Positions 1 to 8,934 of a stretch of DNA of 64,000 nucleotides are shown here, piece by piece. Below the pieces are notes generated by a model that did no database searches, was not told where the DNA came from, and saw nothing but the letters and a program-made list of their open reading frames with translations. The DNA is from Paraburkholderia ferrariae NBRC 106233 (GTDB lineage Bacteria; Pseudomonadota; Gammaproteobacteria; Burkholderiales; Burkholderiaceae), in contig NZ_BAYB01000011.1 of the NCBI RefSeq assembly GCF_000685035.1, forward strand, positions 1 to 64,000. Direction: 5' to 3'. How positions within the stretch are numbered: the first letter of the stretch is position 1; each line of letters opens with the position of its first letter. Made by a program: the position numbers and the translations under genes.

Positions 1-530
1 GCGTGGATCGGGGCCTGATGCTGGCTCAGGATCTCCATGGCGACCGTGCCCTGGCCGGCGATCACGTCCGGGTCGTCGAACGGGTGCACGAAGGTCAGGC
101 CGCGCTCGTCCTGCAGGCGCAGGGCGTGGGCGTAGGTGTCGCTGTAGGACTCGCCCGCCTGCACCACCTCGACGGTCGGGCCGCCGTGGGTGCGCACCGC
201 ATCGACCTTCACCTGGGGCGTGGTGACGGGCACGCAGATCACCGCCTTCACGCCGAGCCTCGCGGCCGAGAGGGCCACGCCCTGGGCGTGATTGCCTGCG
301 GAGGCGGTAATCACGCCGCGCTCGAGCTGCGCGGGGGTGAGCTGGGCCATCTTGTTGTAGGCGCCGCGCAGCTTGAAGGAGAACACCGGCTGGTTGTCCT
401 CGCGCTTGAGCCACACCGCGTTGGCAAGGCGCGCGGAGAGATTGGGCGCGCGCTCCAGTTCGGTTTCGCGGGCCACGTCGTACACGCGGGCGGTGAGGAT
501 TTTTTTGAGGTAGTCGTCGTGGGAAGCCAT
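1..530 (-). CDS. ilvA: Threonine ammonia-lyase (threonine deaminase), cut off by the window edge
   Basis: PLP enzyme that deaminates L-threonine to 2-oxobutanoate, the committed step of isoleucine synthesis. Only the first ~176 codons are present; the rest, including any C-terminal ACT regulatory domains, lies beyond base 1. The reading frame starts at the ATG whose first base is 530 and begins MASHDDYLKKILTARVYDVA. The motif SFKLRGAYNKM carries the Schiff-base lysine, and the segment SAGNHAQGVALSAARLG is the conserved glycine/asparagine cofactor loop; both are typical of the fold-type II PLP family. The gene points away from the FAD/Fe-S oxidoreductase gene, leaving a 626-bp divergent gap. 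Whether it is the regulated biosynthetic (IlvA) or catabolic (TdcB) type cannot be settled without the C-terminus; the N-terminal sequence favours IlvA. Confidence 0.93.
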   Translation of the reverse strand, partial: MASHDDYLKKILTARVYDVARETELERAPNLSARLANAVWLKREDNQPVFSFKLRGAYNKMAQLTPAQLERGVITASAGNHAQGVALSAARLGVKAVICVPVTTPQVKVDAVRTHGGPTVEVVQAGESYSDTYAHALRLQDERGLTFVHPFDDPDVIAGQGTVAMEILSQHQAPIH

Positions 531-1156
531 GCGGGGCGTGCCTGGAAGGCAAAGGAAGCGGAAAAAGCGGGGTAGGACGGCAAACGCCAATGATAGCGCC
601 AACGGCCAGGGTGCTGGCGCGTGCTCCCGGACTCCATTTCCCGACCCTGTGGACGGCGAATCATGTCGCGCCCATACCACGTAGCGGTCACGACGGCCGC
701 CGCCATCGCTTCCCCGGTTCGCCGCGCGCAAAGAACGCCGCGGAGCGCCGCGCGCCTTGCGCCACAACGGTTTGCCGCCGTTCGCCGATTAACCTTGCGG
801 GGCGGGCGGGTTCCCGGACCGCCCCAGCGCTCGCACGGATCATGCGTTAAAATCCGGTTTTGATAACCAGGATCGGAAGATGCACTGGCAACCTCGGACA
901 GCCCATTTGATGCCCGCACGGCGCGAGACCCGCCCCGCGGCGCAGCGGCATATCCGCCACGCACGATCGTGTCGCGGAGTCTGAGTGCAGGGGTTCCGCT
1001 GGCGTGAATGCCGCCGCCGCGAGGCTTCCCCAACCTGATGTCCGCCACCCGCCACCGGCGGACACGATTTCAGAATAGCGCCCCACGCGCCCCGCCGGTA
1101 TCGGCCGGGCGGCTCGCCAGCCGCTGCACGGTACCGACACAAAGAGTCGTCCAACC
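531..1156. other. 626-bp divergent intergenic region with an inverted repeat
   Basis: Region between the divergent ilvA and FAD/Fe-S oxidoreductase genes. I find no convincing gene: the open frames here are arginine/proline-rich, mutually overlapping and lack ribosome sites. It must hold promoters for both neighbours. A TAAAAT hexamer at 848-853 is a possible -10 for the rightward gene, but no good -35 lies 17 bp upstream. An exact 8-bp inverted repeat (TGTCCGCC and GGCGGACA, spacer 10) occupies 1039-1064, about 93 bp before the rightward start codon, and could be an operator or an mRNA hairpin. Confidence 0.4.
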
Positions 1157-4100
1157 ATGAACGCACCTCAAGTTTTCGATCCTCACGGCGCTGCCGCCGC
1201 CGTGGCCACCGACATCGAACCTCGCCTGCGCGAGATTCCGTATAACTACACGTCCTTTTCGGATCGCGAAATTGTCATTCGCCTGCTCGGCGAGGAAGCC
1301 TGGGCCGCGCTTGCCGAACTGCGGGCCGAGCGCCGCACCGGCCGCTCGGCGCGCATGCTCTACGAAGTGCTGGGCGACATCTGGGTGGTGCGCCGCAATC
1401 CGTACCTTCAGGACGACCTGCTCGACAATCCGAAGCGCCGCGCGCTCCTGATCGAGGCGCTCAACCACCGCCTCGCCGAAATCGAAAAACGCCGCCGCGC
1501 CGACCTGAGCGAGCACGGCGACGATGCCGGCCTCGATCGCGCCGCGCGCGTCGAGACGCTGATCGCCGCGGCGCACCGCGCGATCGACGCGTTCGCGGGC
1601 GAGTTCGGGAAGATGGCCGAACTGCGCCGCCGCGCGACCAAAGAACTCGGCCGCCGCACGCAGAAGGACAACATCCGCTTCGACGGCCTCGCGCGCGTTT
1701 CGCACGTGACCGACGCGACCGACTGGCGCGTGGAATATCCCTTCGTCGTGCTGACGCCCGACACCGAGGAAGAGATCGCGGGCCTCGTCAAGGCCTGCTT
1801 CGAACTGGGCCTCACCGTGATTCCGCGCGGCGGCGGCACGGGCTACACGGGCGGCGCGGTGCCGCTCACGCCGTTCTCGGCCGTCATCAACACCGAGAAG
1901 CTCGAAAAGCTCGGCGCGGTCGAGATGACCGATCTGCCCGGCGTCGATCGCCAGGTGCCCACGATCTTCTCCGGCGCGGGGGTGGTCACGCGGCGCGTGA
2001 CCGAGGCTGCCGAAGCCGCGGGCTTCGTGTTTGCGGTCGATCCCACCTCCATCGACGCCTCGTGCATCGGCGGCAACGTCGCCATGAACGCGGGCGGCAA
2101 GAAGGCGGTGCTGTGGGGCACGGCGCTCGACAACCTCGCCTGGTGGCGCATGGTCGATCCCGAAGGCAACTGGCTCGAAGTCACGCGCCTCGAGCACAAC
2201 ATGGGCAAGATCCATGACATCGCGCTCGCGCGCTTCGAGCTGAAGTGGTTCGACGGCGAGCACGCGCCGGGCGAGAAGCTGCTGCGCACCGAACGGCTCG
2301 ACATCGAGGGCAAGCGCTTTCGCAAGGAAGGCCTCGGCAAGGACGTCACCGACAAGTTCCTCGCGGGCCTGCCCGGCGTGCAGAAGGAGGGCTGCGACGG
2401 CCTCATCACGTCGGCGCGCTGGGTGCTGCACAAGATGCCGGCGCACACGCGCACCGTCTGTCTGGAGTTCTTCGGCCAGGCGCGCGAGGCGATTCCGAGC
2501 ATCGTCGAAATCAAGGACTACCTGTTCGAAACCTCGAAGCAGGGAGGCGCGATTCTCGCCGGGCTCGAGCATCTCGACGAACGCTATCTGCGCGCCGTGG
2601 GCTATGCCACCAAGAGCAAGCGCAACGCGTTTCCGAAGATGGTGCTAATCGGCGACATCGTGGGCGACGACGCCGATGCGGTGGCCACCGCCACCTCGGA
2701 AGTCATCCGCATGGCCAACGGCAAGAGCGGCGAAGGCTTCGTGGCCGTCTCCGCCGAGGCGCGCAAGCGCTTCTGGCTCGACCGCAGCCGCACGGCCGCC
2801 ATCGCGAAGCACACCAATGCGTTCAAGATCAACGAAGACGTCGTGATCCCGCTCAACCGCATGGGCGAGTACACGGACGGCATCGAGCGCATCAACATCG
2901 AGCTCTCGATCAAGAACAAGCTGCAGCTGGTCGATGCGCTCGAAGCGTTCTTCAAGGCCGGCAAGCTGCCGCTCGGCAAAAGCGACGACGCAAGCGAGAT
3001 TCCGTCGGCGGAACTGCTCGAAGACCGCGTGCAGCAGGCGCTCGACCTGCTCAAGCGCGTGCGCGAGCGCTGGACCTTCGTGGGCGAGAAGCTCGATCTG
3101 TCCTTGCGCGAGGCGCAGCACTATCTCGTGCAACTGGGCTACGAGGCCCTCGCCGAGAAGTTTGCCGACCGCGTCGATGTGCAGCCCGGGGCCACCGTGT
3201 TCCACGTCACCCAGGACCGCACGGTGCGCATTTCGTGGAAGCAGGAGATCCGCGCGGAGCTGCGCCAGATCTTCAACGGCGGCGCGTTCAAGCCGATCCT
3301 CGACGAAGCCCAGGCGATCCACAAGAAGGTGCTGCGCGGCCGCGTGTTCGTCGCGCTGCACATGCACGCGGGCGACGGCAATGTTCACACGAACATTCCG
3401 GTCAACTCGGACAACTACGAGATGCTGCAGGACGCCCACGCGGCGGTCGCGCGCATCATGAAGCTCGCAAGGTCGCTCGACGGCGTGATTTCGGGCGAGC
3501 ACGGCATCGGCATTACCAAGCTCGAGTTCCTCACGGACGAAGAGATCGCCGAATTCCGCAGCTACAAGCAGCGCGTCGACCCGCACGGGCGCTTCAACGC
3601 GGGCAAGCTGCTCGACGGCGCCGACCTGCGCAACGCCTATACGCCGTCGTTCGGCCTGATGGGGTACGAGTCGCTCATCATGCAGCAGTCCGATATCGGC
3701 GCGATTGCCGAATCGGTGAAGGACTGCCTGCGCTGCGGCAAGTGCAAGCCCGTGTGCGCGACGCACGTGCCGCGCGCGAACCTGCTCTACAGCCCGCGCA
3801 ACAAGATTCTCGCGACCTCGCTGCTGGTCGAGGCGTTCCTGTACGAGGAGCAGACGCGCCGCGGCGTGTCGATCAAGCACTGGGACGAGTTCAACGACGT
3901 GGCCGACCACTGCACGGTCTGCCACAAGTGCGTGACGCCGTGCCCGGTCAAGATCGACTTCGGCGACGTGACGATGAACATGCGCAACCTGCTGCGCAAG
4001 ATGGGCAAGAAGAAGTTCAACGCGGGCAACGCGGCGGGCATGTTCTTCCTCAACGCCACGAACCCGCAGACCATCAACCTCGCGCGCGAGGCGATGATGG

Positions 4101-5200
4101 GCGTGGGCTACAAGGCGCAGCGCCTCGGCAACGACCTCCTCAAGAAGGTCGTGAAGAAGCAGACGGCGCGTCCGCCCGCGAGCACCGGGCGGCCCGCCGT
4201 GGTGGAGCAGGTGATCCACTTCGTGAACAAGAAGATGCCGGGCAACCTGCCGAAGAAGACGGCGCGCGCGCTGCTCGACATCGAAGACAACAAGATCGTG
4301 CCGATCATCCGCAACCCGAAGACCACGAGCGTGGATTCGGAGGCGGTGTTCTACTTCCCGGGCTGCGGCTCGGAGCGCCTCTTCTCGCAGGTGGGCCTCG
4401 CCACCCAGGCCATGCTCTGGGAAGCGGGCGTGCAGACCGTGCTGCCGCCGGGCTATCTGTGCTGCGGCTATCCGCAGCGCGGTTCGGGCCAGTTCGACAA
4501 GGCCGAGAAGATCGTCACGGACAACCGCGTGCTGTTCCACCGGGTCGCGAACACGCTCAACTACCTCGATATCAAGACGGTGGTGGTGTCGTGCGGGACC
4601 TGCTACGACCAGCTTTCCGGTTATGAATTCGAAAAGATTTTCCCGGGCTGCCGCATCATCGACATCCACGAGTTTCTGCTCGAAAAAGGCATCAGGCTCG
4701 ATGGCGTGACGGGCACGCGCTACATGTATCACGACCCGTGCCATACGCCGATCAAGACCGTCGATCCGGTCAAGCTCGTCAACGAACTGATGGGCGCGGA
4801 AAAGGACGGCTACAAGATCGAGAAGAACGAGCGCTGCTGCGGCGAATCGGGCACGTTGGCCGTGACGCGCCCGGACGTTTCGACCCAGGTGCGCTTTCGC
4901 AAGGAAGAAGAGATCCGCAAGGGTGCGGCAAAATTGCGCGGCATCCCGCTCGTGGGCAGCGCCAATGGCGTGCAGCCCGCCACGCCGCAGGAAGCCGGCG
5001 GCGTGGGCAGCGCCGAGAACGTCAAGATCCTGACGAGCTGCCCGTCGTGCCTCCAGGGCCTGTCGCGCTACAACGAGGACGCCGGCATCGAAGCCGACTA
5101 CATCGTCGTGGAAATCGCCCGTCACGTGCTGGGCGACAACTGGATGGCAGATTATGTCCAGAAGGCGAACAATGGCGGAATCGAGCGCGTGCTGGTCTAA
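1157..5200 (+). CDS. Large FAD-dependent oxidoreductase fused to Fe-S and CCG domains (DUF3683 / D-lactate-dehydrogenase-like)
   Basis: A 1347-residue protein joining modules usually found in separate subunits of glycolate or D-lactate oxidases. An N-terminal region of about 180 residues matches what I recall of DUF3683. It is followed by a PCMH-type FAD-binding domain from about residue 195 ([14 protein letters not shown]) and an FAD-oxidase C-terminal domain with [12 protein letters not shown]. Two [4Fe-4S] ferredoxin motifs follow, with cysteines 857/860/863/867 and 919/922/925/929. The last ~290 residues hold paired CCG-type cysteine motifs ([39 protein letters not shown]) as in GlpC/LutA subunits. 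It probably oxidises a 2-hydroxyacid and passes electrons through Fe-S clusters to quinone; the substrate is not evident. No signal peptide is seen, so a cytoplasmic or peripheral membrane location is expected. Start ATG has AAGAG upstream. Confidence 0.88.
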   Translation: MNAPQVFDPHGAAAAVATDIEPRLREIPYNYTSFSDREIVIRLLGEEAWAALAELRAERRTGRSARMLYEVLGDIWVVRRNPYLQDDLLDNPKRRALLIEALNHRLAEIEKRRRADLSEHGDDAGLDRAARVETLIAAAHRAIDAFAGEFGKMAELRRRATKELGRRTQKDNIRFDGLARVSHVTDATDWRVEYPFVVLTPDTEEEIAGLVKACFELGLTVIPRGGGTGYTGGAVPLTPFSAVINTEKLEKLGAVEMTDLPGVDRQVPTIFSGAGVVTRRVTEAAEAAGFVFAVDPTSIDASCIGGNVAMNAGGKKAVLWGTALDNLAWWRMVDPEGNWLEVTRLEHNMGKIHDIALARFELKWFDGEHAPGEKLLRTERLDIEGKRFRKEGLGKDVTDKFLAGLPGVQKEGCDGLITSARWVLHKMPAHTRTVCLEFFGQAREAIPSIVEIKDYLFETSKQGGAILAGLEHLDERYLRAVGYATKSKRNAFPKMVLIGDIVGDDADAVATATSEVIRMANGKSGEGFVAVSAEARKRFWLDRSRTAAIAKHTNAFKINEDVVIPLNRMGEYTDGIERINIELSIKNKLQLVDALEAFFKAGKLPLGKSDDASEIPSAELLEDRVQQALDLLKRVRERWTFVGEKLDLSLREAQHYLVQLGYEALAEKFADRVDVQPGATVFHVTQDRTVRISWKQEIRAELRQIFNGGAFKPILDEAQAIHKKVLRGRVFVALHMHAGDGNVHTNIPVNSDNYEMLQDAHAAVARIMKLARSLDGVISGEHGIGITKLEFLTDEEIAEFRSYKQRVDPHGRFNAGKLLDGADLRNAYTPSFGLMGYESLIMQQSDIGAIAESVKDCLRCGKCKPVCATHVPRANLLYSPRNKILATSLLVEAFLYEEQTRRGVSIKHWDEFNDVADHCTVCHKCVTPCPVKIDFGDVTMNMRNLLRKMGKKKFNAGNAAGMFFLNATNPQTINLAREAMMGVGYKAQRLGNDLLKKVVKKQTARPPASTGRPAVVEQVIHFVNKKMPGNLPKKTARALLDIEDNKIVPIIRNPKTTSVDSEAVFYFPGCGSERLFSQVGLATQAMLWEAGVQTVLPPGYLCCGYPQRGSGQFDKAEKIVTDNRVLFHRVANTLNYLDIKTVVVSCGTCYDQLSGYEFEKIFPGCRIIDIHEFLLEKGIRLDGVTGTRYMYHDPCHTPIKTVDPVKLVNELMGAEKDGYKIEKNERCCGESGTLAVTRPDVSTQVRFRKEEEIRKGAAKLRGIPLVGSANGVQPATPQEAGGVGSAENVKILTSCPSCLQGLSRYNEDAGIEADYIVVEIARHVLGDNWMADYVQKANNGGIERVLV

Positions 5201-5272
5201 TGGCGGCGCTGGGTAACAGCGGATTGTAGGGATTGCACGGTGCGATCCTGCGATGGCGGCTCGGGGGCGACG

Positions 5273-5704
5273 ATGGGATGCGTATTCTGCAGTGAGGAAG
5301 GCGGCGAAGTGCTATGGCAGGACGAGCGCATGCGCGTCGTGCTGGCCGTATCGGAAGCCGATTACCCGGGCTTTTGCCGGGTGATCTGGAATGGCCACGT
5401 CGCCGAATTCTCGGATCTCGCCGCGCCCGACCGGGAGCATCTGATGCGGGCCGTCTATGCCGTCGAACGGGCCTTGCGCCGCGTCATGCAGCCTTCGAAG
5501 GTGAACCTGGCGAGCCTCGGCAACCAGGTGCCGCACATGCACTGGCACGTGATCCCGCGTTTCACGAACGACGCGCATTTCCCGCTGCCCGTGTGGGCGC
5601 CGCGCCAGCGCACGGTTTCCGAGGCGATGCTGGGCCAGCGCCGCGCGCAGGCCACGCTGCTGCGCGAGGCGGTGCGTCACGAAATGGACGGGGCGCTGGC
5701 CTGA
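5273..5704 (+). CDS. HIT family protein (histidine-triad nucleotide hydrolase or transferase)
   Basis: Small HIT-superfamily protein, 143 residues from the ATG at 5273. The histidine triad HMHWHVIPR, whose middle histidine is the nucleotidylated catalytic residue in this family, lies near residue 93, after NLASLGNQVP. The N-terminal CVFC pair may bind zinc, as in some HIT proteins. An in-frame GTG at 5240 would add 11 residues, but MGCVFC is the natural family N-terminus. The gene lies 72 bp after the FAD/Fe-S oxidoreductase and 103 bp before the DUF971 gene, in the same direction. The substrate (an adenosine or guanosine phosphoramidate or similar) is inferred from the family only. Confidence 0.88.
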   Translation: MGCVFCSEEGGEVLWQDERMRVVLAVSEADYPGFCRVIWNGHVAEFSDLAAPDREHLMRAVYAVERALRRVMQPSKVNLASLGNQVPHMHWHVIPRFTNDAHFPLPVWAPRQRTVSEAMLGQRRAQATLLREAVRHEMDGALA

Positions 5705-5807
5705 AGGGGCCGGCAGCCATGGCTCGGGCCGTGCCATGGCCATGGTGATGGCAGGCCGGGCGCCGGAGGGGCGTCGCGCTGAACGGGCATGAGCCCGAGG
5801 ACGAATC

Positions 5808-6221
5808 ATGAGTGGACTGAAATCCGATACGCCGGTGCCGACCGGCATCGTGGTGCATGCCGTTTCGCGCGTGCTGGAGTTGCAGTACGCGAACGGCGAG
5901 AGCTACCGCGTTCCCTTCGAGCTGATGCGCGTGTATTCGCCTTCGGCGGAAGTGCGCGGCCACGGGCCGGGGCAGGAGACGCTGCAGACCGGCAAGCGCG
6001 AGGTCACGATCACGGCGCTGGAGGGCGTGGGCCATTACGCGCTGCAGCCGACTTTTTCGGACGGCCACAATACCGGCATCTACTCGTGGGACCAGCTCCA
6101 TGAGCTGGCCACACGCCAGGACGAACTCTGGGCGGAATACTTCGCGAAGCTCAAGGCGGCGGGCGTCGACCGCGACACGCCGATGGCGCCGCCCGCTGCG
6201 GCGCACGGCCACTGCCACTGA
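5808..6221 (+). CDS. DUF971 protein (gamma-butyrobetaine hydroxylase-like N-terminal domain)
   Basis: A 137-residue protein made almost entirely of a DUF971 / GBBH-like N-terminal domain: a VLELQYANGESYRVPFELMR segment, then GRQ-like spacing, then the NTGIYSWDQLHEL motif near the C-terminus. This domain often sits beside Fe-S assembly or ubiquinone genes in proteobacteria and is thought to bind metal or iron-sulfur partners, but its biochemical role is not firmly established. The C-terminal HGHCH cluster could bind metal. It lies 99 bp before ubiE in the same direction, the standard Burkholderia arrangement. Start ATG follows GAGGACGAATC. Confidence 0.85.
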   Translation: MSGLKSDTPVPTGIVVHAVSRVLELQYANGESYRVPFELMRVYSPSAEVRGHGPGQETLQTGKREVTITALEGVGHYALQPTFSDGHNTGIYSWDQLHELATRQDELWAEYFAKLKAAGVDRDTPMAPPAAAHGHCH

Positions 6222-6320
6222 CGCTTCCTGTTACGATCCTGCCCCGCTGCCGCCGCTTACCCTGCATGTTGGGCGCGGCAGCCATTCTCAAGACAAGACC
6301 CCCGCGAAAGGACGAACGCG

Positions 6321-7052
6321 ATGAGCAAAACCCACTTCGGCTATCAGAGCGTTGAAGAACAGGACAAGGCGAAGAAGGTGGCCGGTGTGTTCCACTCGGT
6401 CGCCTCCAACTACGACCTCATGAACGATCTGATGTCGGGGGGGCTGCACCGCGCCTGGAAGGCTTTCACGATCGCCCAGGCCAACGTGCGGCCGGGCGCG
6501 AAGGTGCTCGATATCGCGGGCGGGACCGGCGACCTTTCGATGGCGTTCGCGAAGAAGGCGGGCGAAAAGGGCGAGGTCTGGCACACCGACATCAACGAAT
6601 CGATGCTGCGCGTGGGCCGCGACCGCTTGCTCGACCACGGCGTGGTCACGCCTGCGCTCCTCTGCGACGCCGAGCGGATTCCCTTTCCGGATAACTACTT
6701 CGACGTGGTGACCGTGGCCTTCGGCCTGCGCAACATGACCCACAAGGATGTCGCGCTGGCCGAGATGCGCCGCGTGCTCAAGCCGGGCGGCCGCCTGCTG
6801 GTGCTGGAGTTCTCGAAGGTCTGGGAGCCGCTCAAGAAGGCGTACGACGTCTATTCGTTCAAGGTGCTGCCGTGGCTGGGCGCCCGCTTCGCGCAGGACG
6901 CCGACAGCTATCGCTACCTGGCCGAATCGATCCGCATGCACCCGGACCAGGAAACTTTGAAGACGATGATGGAACAAATCGGCCTAGACGCCGTCAAATA
7001 TTACAATTTGTCAGCTGGCGTGGTAGCCTTACACGTCGGGACAAAGTATTAG
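6321..7052 (+). CDS. ubiE: Ubiquinone/menaquinone biosynthesis C-methyltransferase
   Basis: SAM-dependent C-methyltransferase that converts 2-polyprenyl-6-methoxy-1,4-benzoquinol to the 3-methyl form in ubiquinone synthesis. The 243-residue length matches the family. Seen: [19 protein letters not shown] near residue 25, the SAM-binding motif [12 protein letters not shown], the post-motif DINESML, and the C-terminal signature [14 protein letters not shown]. The start has a good ribosome site (AAAGGA). It heads the local ubiquinone cluster ubiE - Tim44-like - ubiJ - ubiB; the next gene starts 36 bp downstream. Confidence 0.97.
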   Translation: MSKTHFGYQSVEEQDKAKKVAGVFHSVASNYDLMNDLMSGGLHRAWKAFTIAQANVRPGAKVLDIAGGTGDLSMAFAKKAGEKGEVWHTDINESMLRVGRDRLLDHGVVTPALLCDAERIPFPDNYFDVVTVAFGLRNMTHKDVALAEMRRVLKPGGRLLVLEFSKVWEPLKKAYDVYSFKVLPWLGARFAQDADSYRYLAESIRMHPDQETLKTMMEQIGLDAVKYYNLSAGVVALHVGTKY

Positions 7053-7088
7053 CGTTCCCAAACCTCTGTCTTTAAAGGAAAACTTGCC

Positions 7089-8147
7089 ATGTCTGAGCCC
7101 CGCGTCAATGCTTCCAGTAAGCTTTCAATGCAGTGGGCCAGAAGGATGGGAGTGCTGGCCATGGTTGGCGTGCTCGTGGCCGGCAGCTTCGCGTCGTTCG
7201 ACGCCGAGGCCCGCCGCATGGGCGGCAGCCGCAGCATCGGCAAGCAGTCTTCGGTGGCCTCGCAACGCAGCGCCACGCCGCCGCCGGCCCAGCCCACGCC
7301 GGCGCAACAGCCGGGTCAGGCGCAGCGCGCCCAGCCGGCCACGCCCGCACCGGCGCCTGCCGCCGCCGCGCCCGCGCGCAACCGCTGGCTCGGCCCGATC
7401 GCGGGTCTGGCGGCCGGCCTCGGCATCGCCGCGCTGCTCTCGCACTTCGGTCTTGGCGAAGCGTTCGCCGGCGCCATGGCGAACGCCATCGTGATCGCGC
7501 TCATCGCCTTCGCGGCGATCTGGCTGATCCGCAAGTTCATGAACCGCCGCCGCGCCGTGCAGCCGGCGTTCCAGGTGGGCGGCGGTCTGCCGTCGTCGGG
7601 CGGCCTGAACGGCGCGGGCACTTTCCCGCAGGGCGGTTACCCGCAGGGCGGTTACCCGCAGGGCGGCTATAAGCAGGAGCCGAGCTACACGGCGCCTTCC
7701 GCGAGCCAGTCTCTCGCGCCGGAAGCCACCGCGCTCAACACGCCGCAGGCCGCCCCCGCGCTGTCGATCCCGGCTGGCTTCGACACGGAAACGTTCCTGC
7801 GCAATGCGAAGGTGTACTTCGTGCGCCTGCAGGCCGCCTGGGACGTGGGCAACATGAACGATATCCGCGAGTTCACCACGCCCGAGATGTTTGCCGAGAT
7901 CCGCGTCGATCTCGCGAGCCGCGGCAGCGAGGAGAACCACACCGACATCGTGCAGCTCAACGCCGATCTGCTCGACGTGGCGGAGCAAGACAGCGGGTAC
8001 CTCGCGAGCGTGCGCTTCTCCGGCCTGATCCGCGAGACGCAGGGCGCCGCGGCCGAGCCGTTCGTGGAGATCTGGAATCTCTCGAAGTCGCGCACGAGCG
8101 GCGAGGGCTGGCTGCTCGCGGGGATTCAGCAGATCGAGCACCACTGA
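7089..8147 (+). CDS. Tim44-like domain protein, membrane-anchored
   Basis: A 352-residue protein. The N-terminus (MGVLAMVGVLVAGSFA) is a hydrophobic export signal followed by the cleavage-like AEA and an Ala/Pro/Gln-rich linker. A pair of hydrophobic segments around residues 97-150 (GLAAGLGIAALLSHFG and AIVIALIAFAAIWLI) forms a membrane hairpin. A glycine-rich linker with three PQGGY units precedes a C-terminal Tim44-like domain (about residues 230-350, starting GFDTETFLRNAKVYFVRLQ). Tim44-like domains bind lipid or protein partners in mitochondrial import; the bacterial homologues have no settled function. Strong ribosome site AAAGGAAAA. It sits inside the ubiquinone cluster and ends at a strong terminator, so it is probably the last gene of the ubiE transcript. 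Confidence 0.88.
   Translation: MSEPRVNASSKLSMQWARRMGVLAMVGVLVAGSFASFDAEARRMGGSRSIGKQSSVASQRSATPPPAQPTPAQQPGQAQRAQPATPAPAPAAAAPARNRWLGPIAGLAAGLGIAALLSHFGLGEAFAGAMANAIVIALIAFAAIWLIRKFMNRRRAVQPAFQVGGGLPSSGGLNGAGTFPQGGYPQGGYPQGGYKQEPSYTAPSASQSLAPEATALNTPQAAPALSIPAGFDTETFLRNAKVYFVRLQAAWDVGNMNDIREFTTPEMFAEIRVDLASRGSEENHTDIVQLNADLLDVAEQDSGYLASVRFSGLIRETQGAAAEPFVEIWNLSKSRTSGEGWLLAGIQQIEHH
7626..7670 (+). repeat. Three tandem 15-bp units coding for PQGGY
   Basis: Three adjacent copies of CCGCAGGGCGGTTAC (the third ends GGCTAT) inside the Tim44-like gene, coding for Pro-Gln-Gly-Gly-Tyr three times. The first two are identical at DNA level, so the copy number could vary between strains by slippage without changing frame. 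It lies in a flexible linker between the membrane hairpin and the Tim44-like domain. Confidence 0.9.
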
Positions 8148-8226
8148 GCGGGCCGCGCGGGCGGCTTTGGCCTTTTGGCCAGGTCCGGCCAGGCCGCGCT
8201 GGGCCGCGACCGAACCCCGCGAACGC

Positions 8227-8232
8227 TACAAT
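8227..8232 (+). promoter_or_regulatory. Possible -10 element for ubiJ-ubiB, overlapping the upstream terminator
   Basis: TACAAT matches five of six bases of the sigma-70 -10 consensus. A transcript starting about 7 bp downstream (near 8239) would begin inside the 5' arm of the terminator hairpin at 8236-8265 and so could not form it fully. No good -35 is visible 17 bp upstream, so the call is tentative. Confidence 0.35.
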
Positions 8233-8235
8233 AGG

Positions 8236-8270
8236 AACCCGCGCGGGCTTTTGCCCGCGCGGGTTTTCTT
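8236..8270 (+). terminator. Intrinsic terminator after the Tim44-like gene, just before ubiJ
   Basis: A perfect 13-bp GC-rich stem (8236-8248 pairs with 8253-8265) with a TTTT loop, followed by a short T-rich tail (TTTTCTT). Each arm contains the self-complementary decamer CCCGCGCGGG, so alternative foldbacks are possible. It ends only 12 nt before the ubiJ ATG. Confidence 0.82.
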
Positions 8271-8282
8271 ATTCCATGCCCG

Positions 8283-8930
8283 ATGACTCTCGCCGCCAAG
8301 CCCTTCGCTGCCGCCGTCAATCACCTGCTCGCCCGCGAATCGTGGGCCCGCGAACGTCTCGCTCCGTACGCGGGCAAGACGGCGCGGCTGTCGTGTCCGC
8401 CCGTCGTTCTCACCTTGCTCGTGCAGCCCGACGGCTATCTCGCGGCCGTCGAGGAACAGGACGCGCCGCGCGCGGACGTCTCGCTCTCGCTGCCGGCCGA
8501 CGCGCTGCCGTCGTTCGTGCAGGGCGGCCAGGCCGCGGTGATGAAGCACGTCAAGATCGAAGGCGATGCGGAGTTCGCACAGATCATCGGCAAGCTCGCC
8601 GAGCATCTGCGCTGGGAGCCCGAGGAGGACCTCGCGAAGCTCGTCGGCGACGCGCCCGCTGCTCGCCTCGCCTCGCTCGCGCGCGCCGCGAGCGATCAGG
8701 CGCGGCGCACCGGCCGCAACGTGCTGGGCTCGCTCACGGAATATCTGCTCGACGAGAATCCGCAACTCGTGCGGCGCGCCGAGCTGGACGGCCTGAACGC
8801 CGAACTCTCCCGCGCGCGCGACGCCCTCGCGCGCGTGGAAAAGCGCATCGAGCGCCTCGAACAAAAAACGGCAGCCGGCACGCCCGACGTGACGCCGCTG
8901 CGCGGCCCGCGCCCGACCACAGGCCTCTAA
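8283..8930 (+). CDS. ubiJ: Ubiquinone biosynthesis accessory factor UbiJ (SCP2 sterol-carrier domain)
   Basis: A 215-residue protein with an N-terminal SCP2-like lipid-binding domain (about residues 15-115) and a helical, charged C-terminus that looks like coiled coil (about 165-200, [20 protein letters not shown]). UbiJ binds ubiquinone intermediates and is part of the soluble Ubi complex that supports UbiB-dependent steps. The stop lies 4 bp before ubiB, so the two are almost certainly cotranscribed and probably translationally coupled. The ATG at 8283 has no Shine-Dalgarno sequence; the preceding bases are the tail of a terminator. No better in-frame start exists upstream. Confidence 0.9.
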   Translation: MTLAAKPFAAAVNHLLARESWARERLAPYAGKTARLSCPPVVLTLLVQPDGYLAAVEEQDAPRADVSLSLPADALPSFVQGGQAAVMKHVKIEGDAEFAQIIGKLAEHLRWEPEEDLAKLVGDAPAARLASLARAASDQARRTGRNVLGSLTEYLLDENPQLVRRAELDGLNAELSRARDALARVEKRIERLEQKTAAGTPDVTPLRGPRPTTGL

Positions 8931-8934
8931 AAAA

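Noticed and set aside
311..1048. A 245-residue minus-strand open frame next to ilvA
   Set aside because: It overlaps ilvA out of frame, is Arg/Ser/Pro-rich and shows no motif or ribosome site.
2645..5125. An 826-residue minus-strand open frame
   Set aside because: It lies entirely inside the FAD/Fe-S oxidoreductase gene; the sequence is rich in Arg, His and Val and has no motifs. The real gene has named cysteine motifs in the other strand.
7626..7670. Three repeats considered as a CRISPR-like array
   Set aside because: Units are 15 bp, directly adjacent with no spacers, and code in frame for PQGGY inside a protein.
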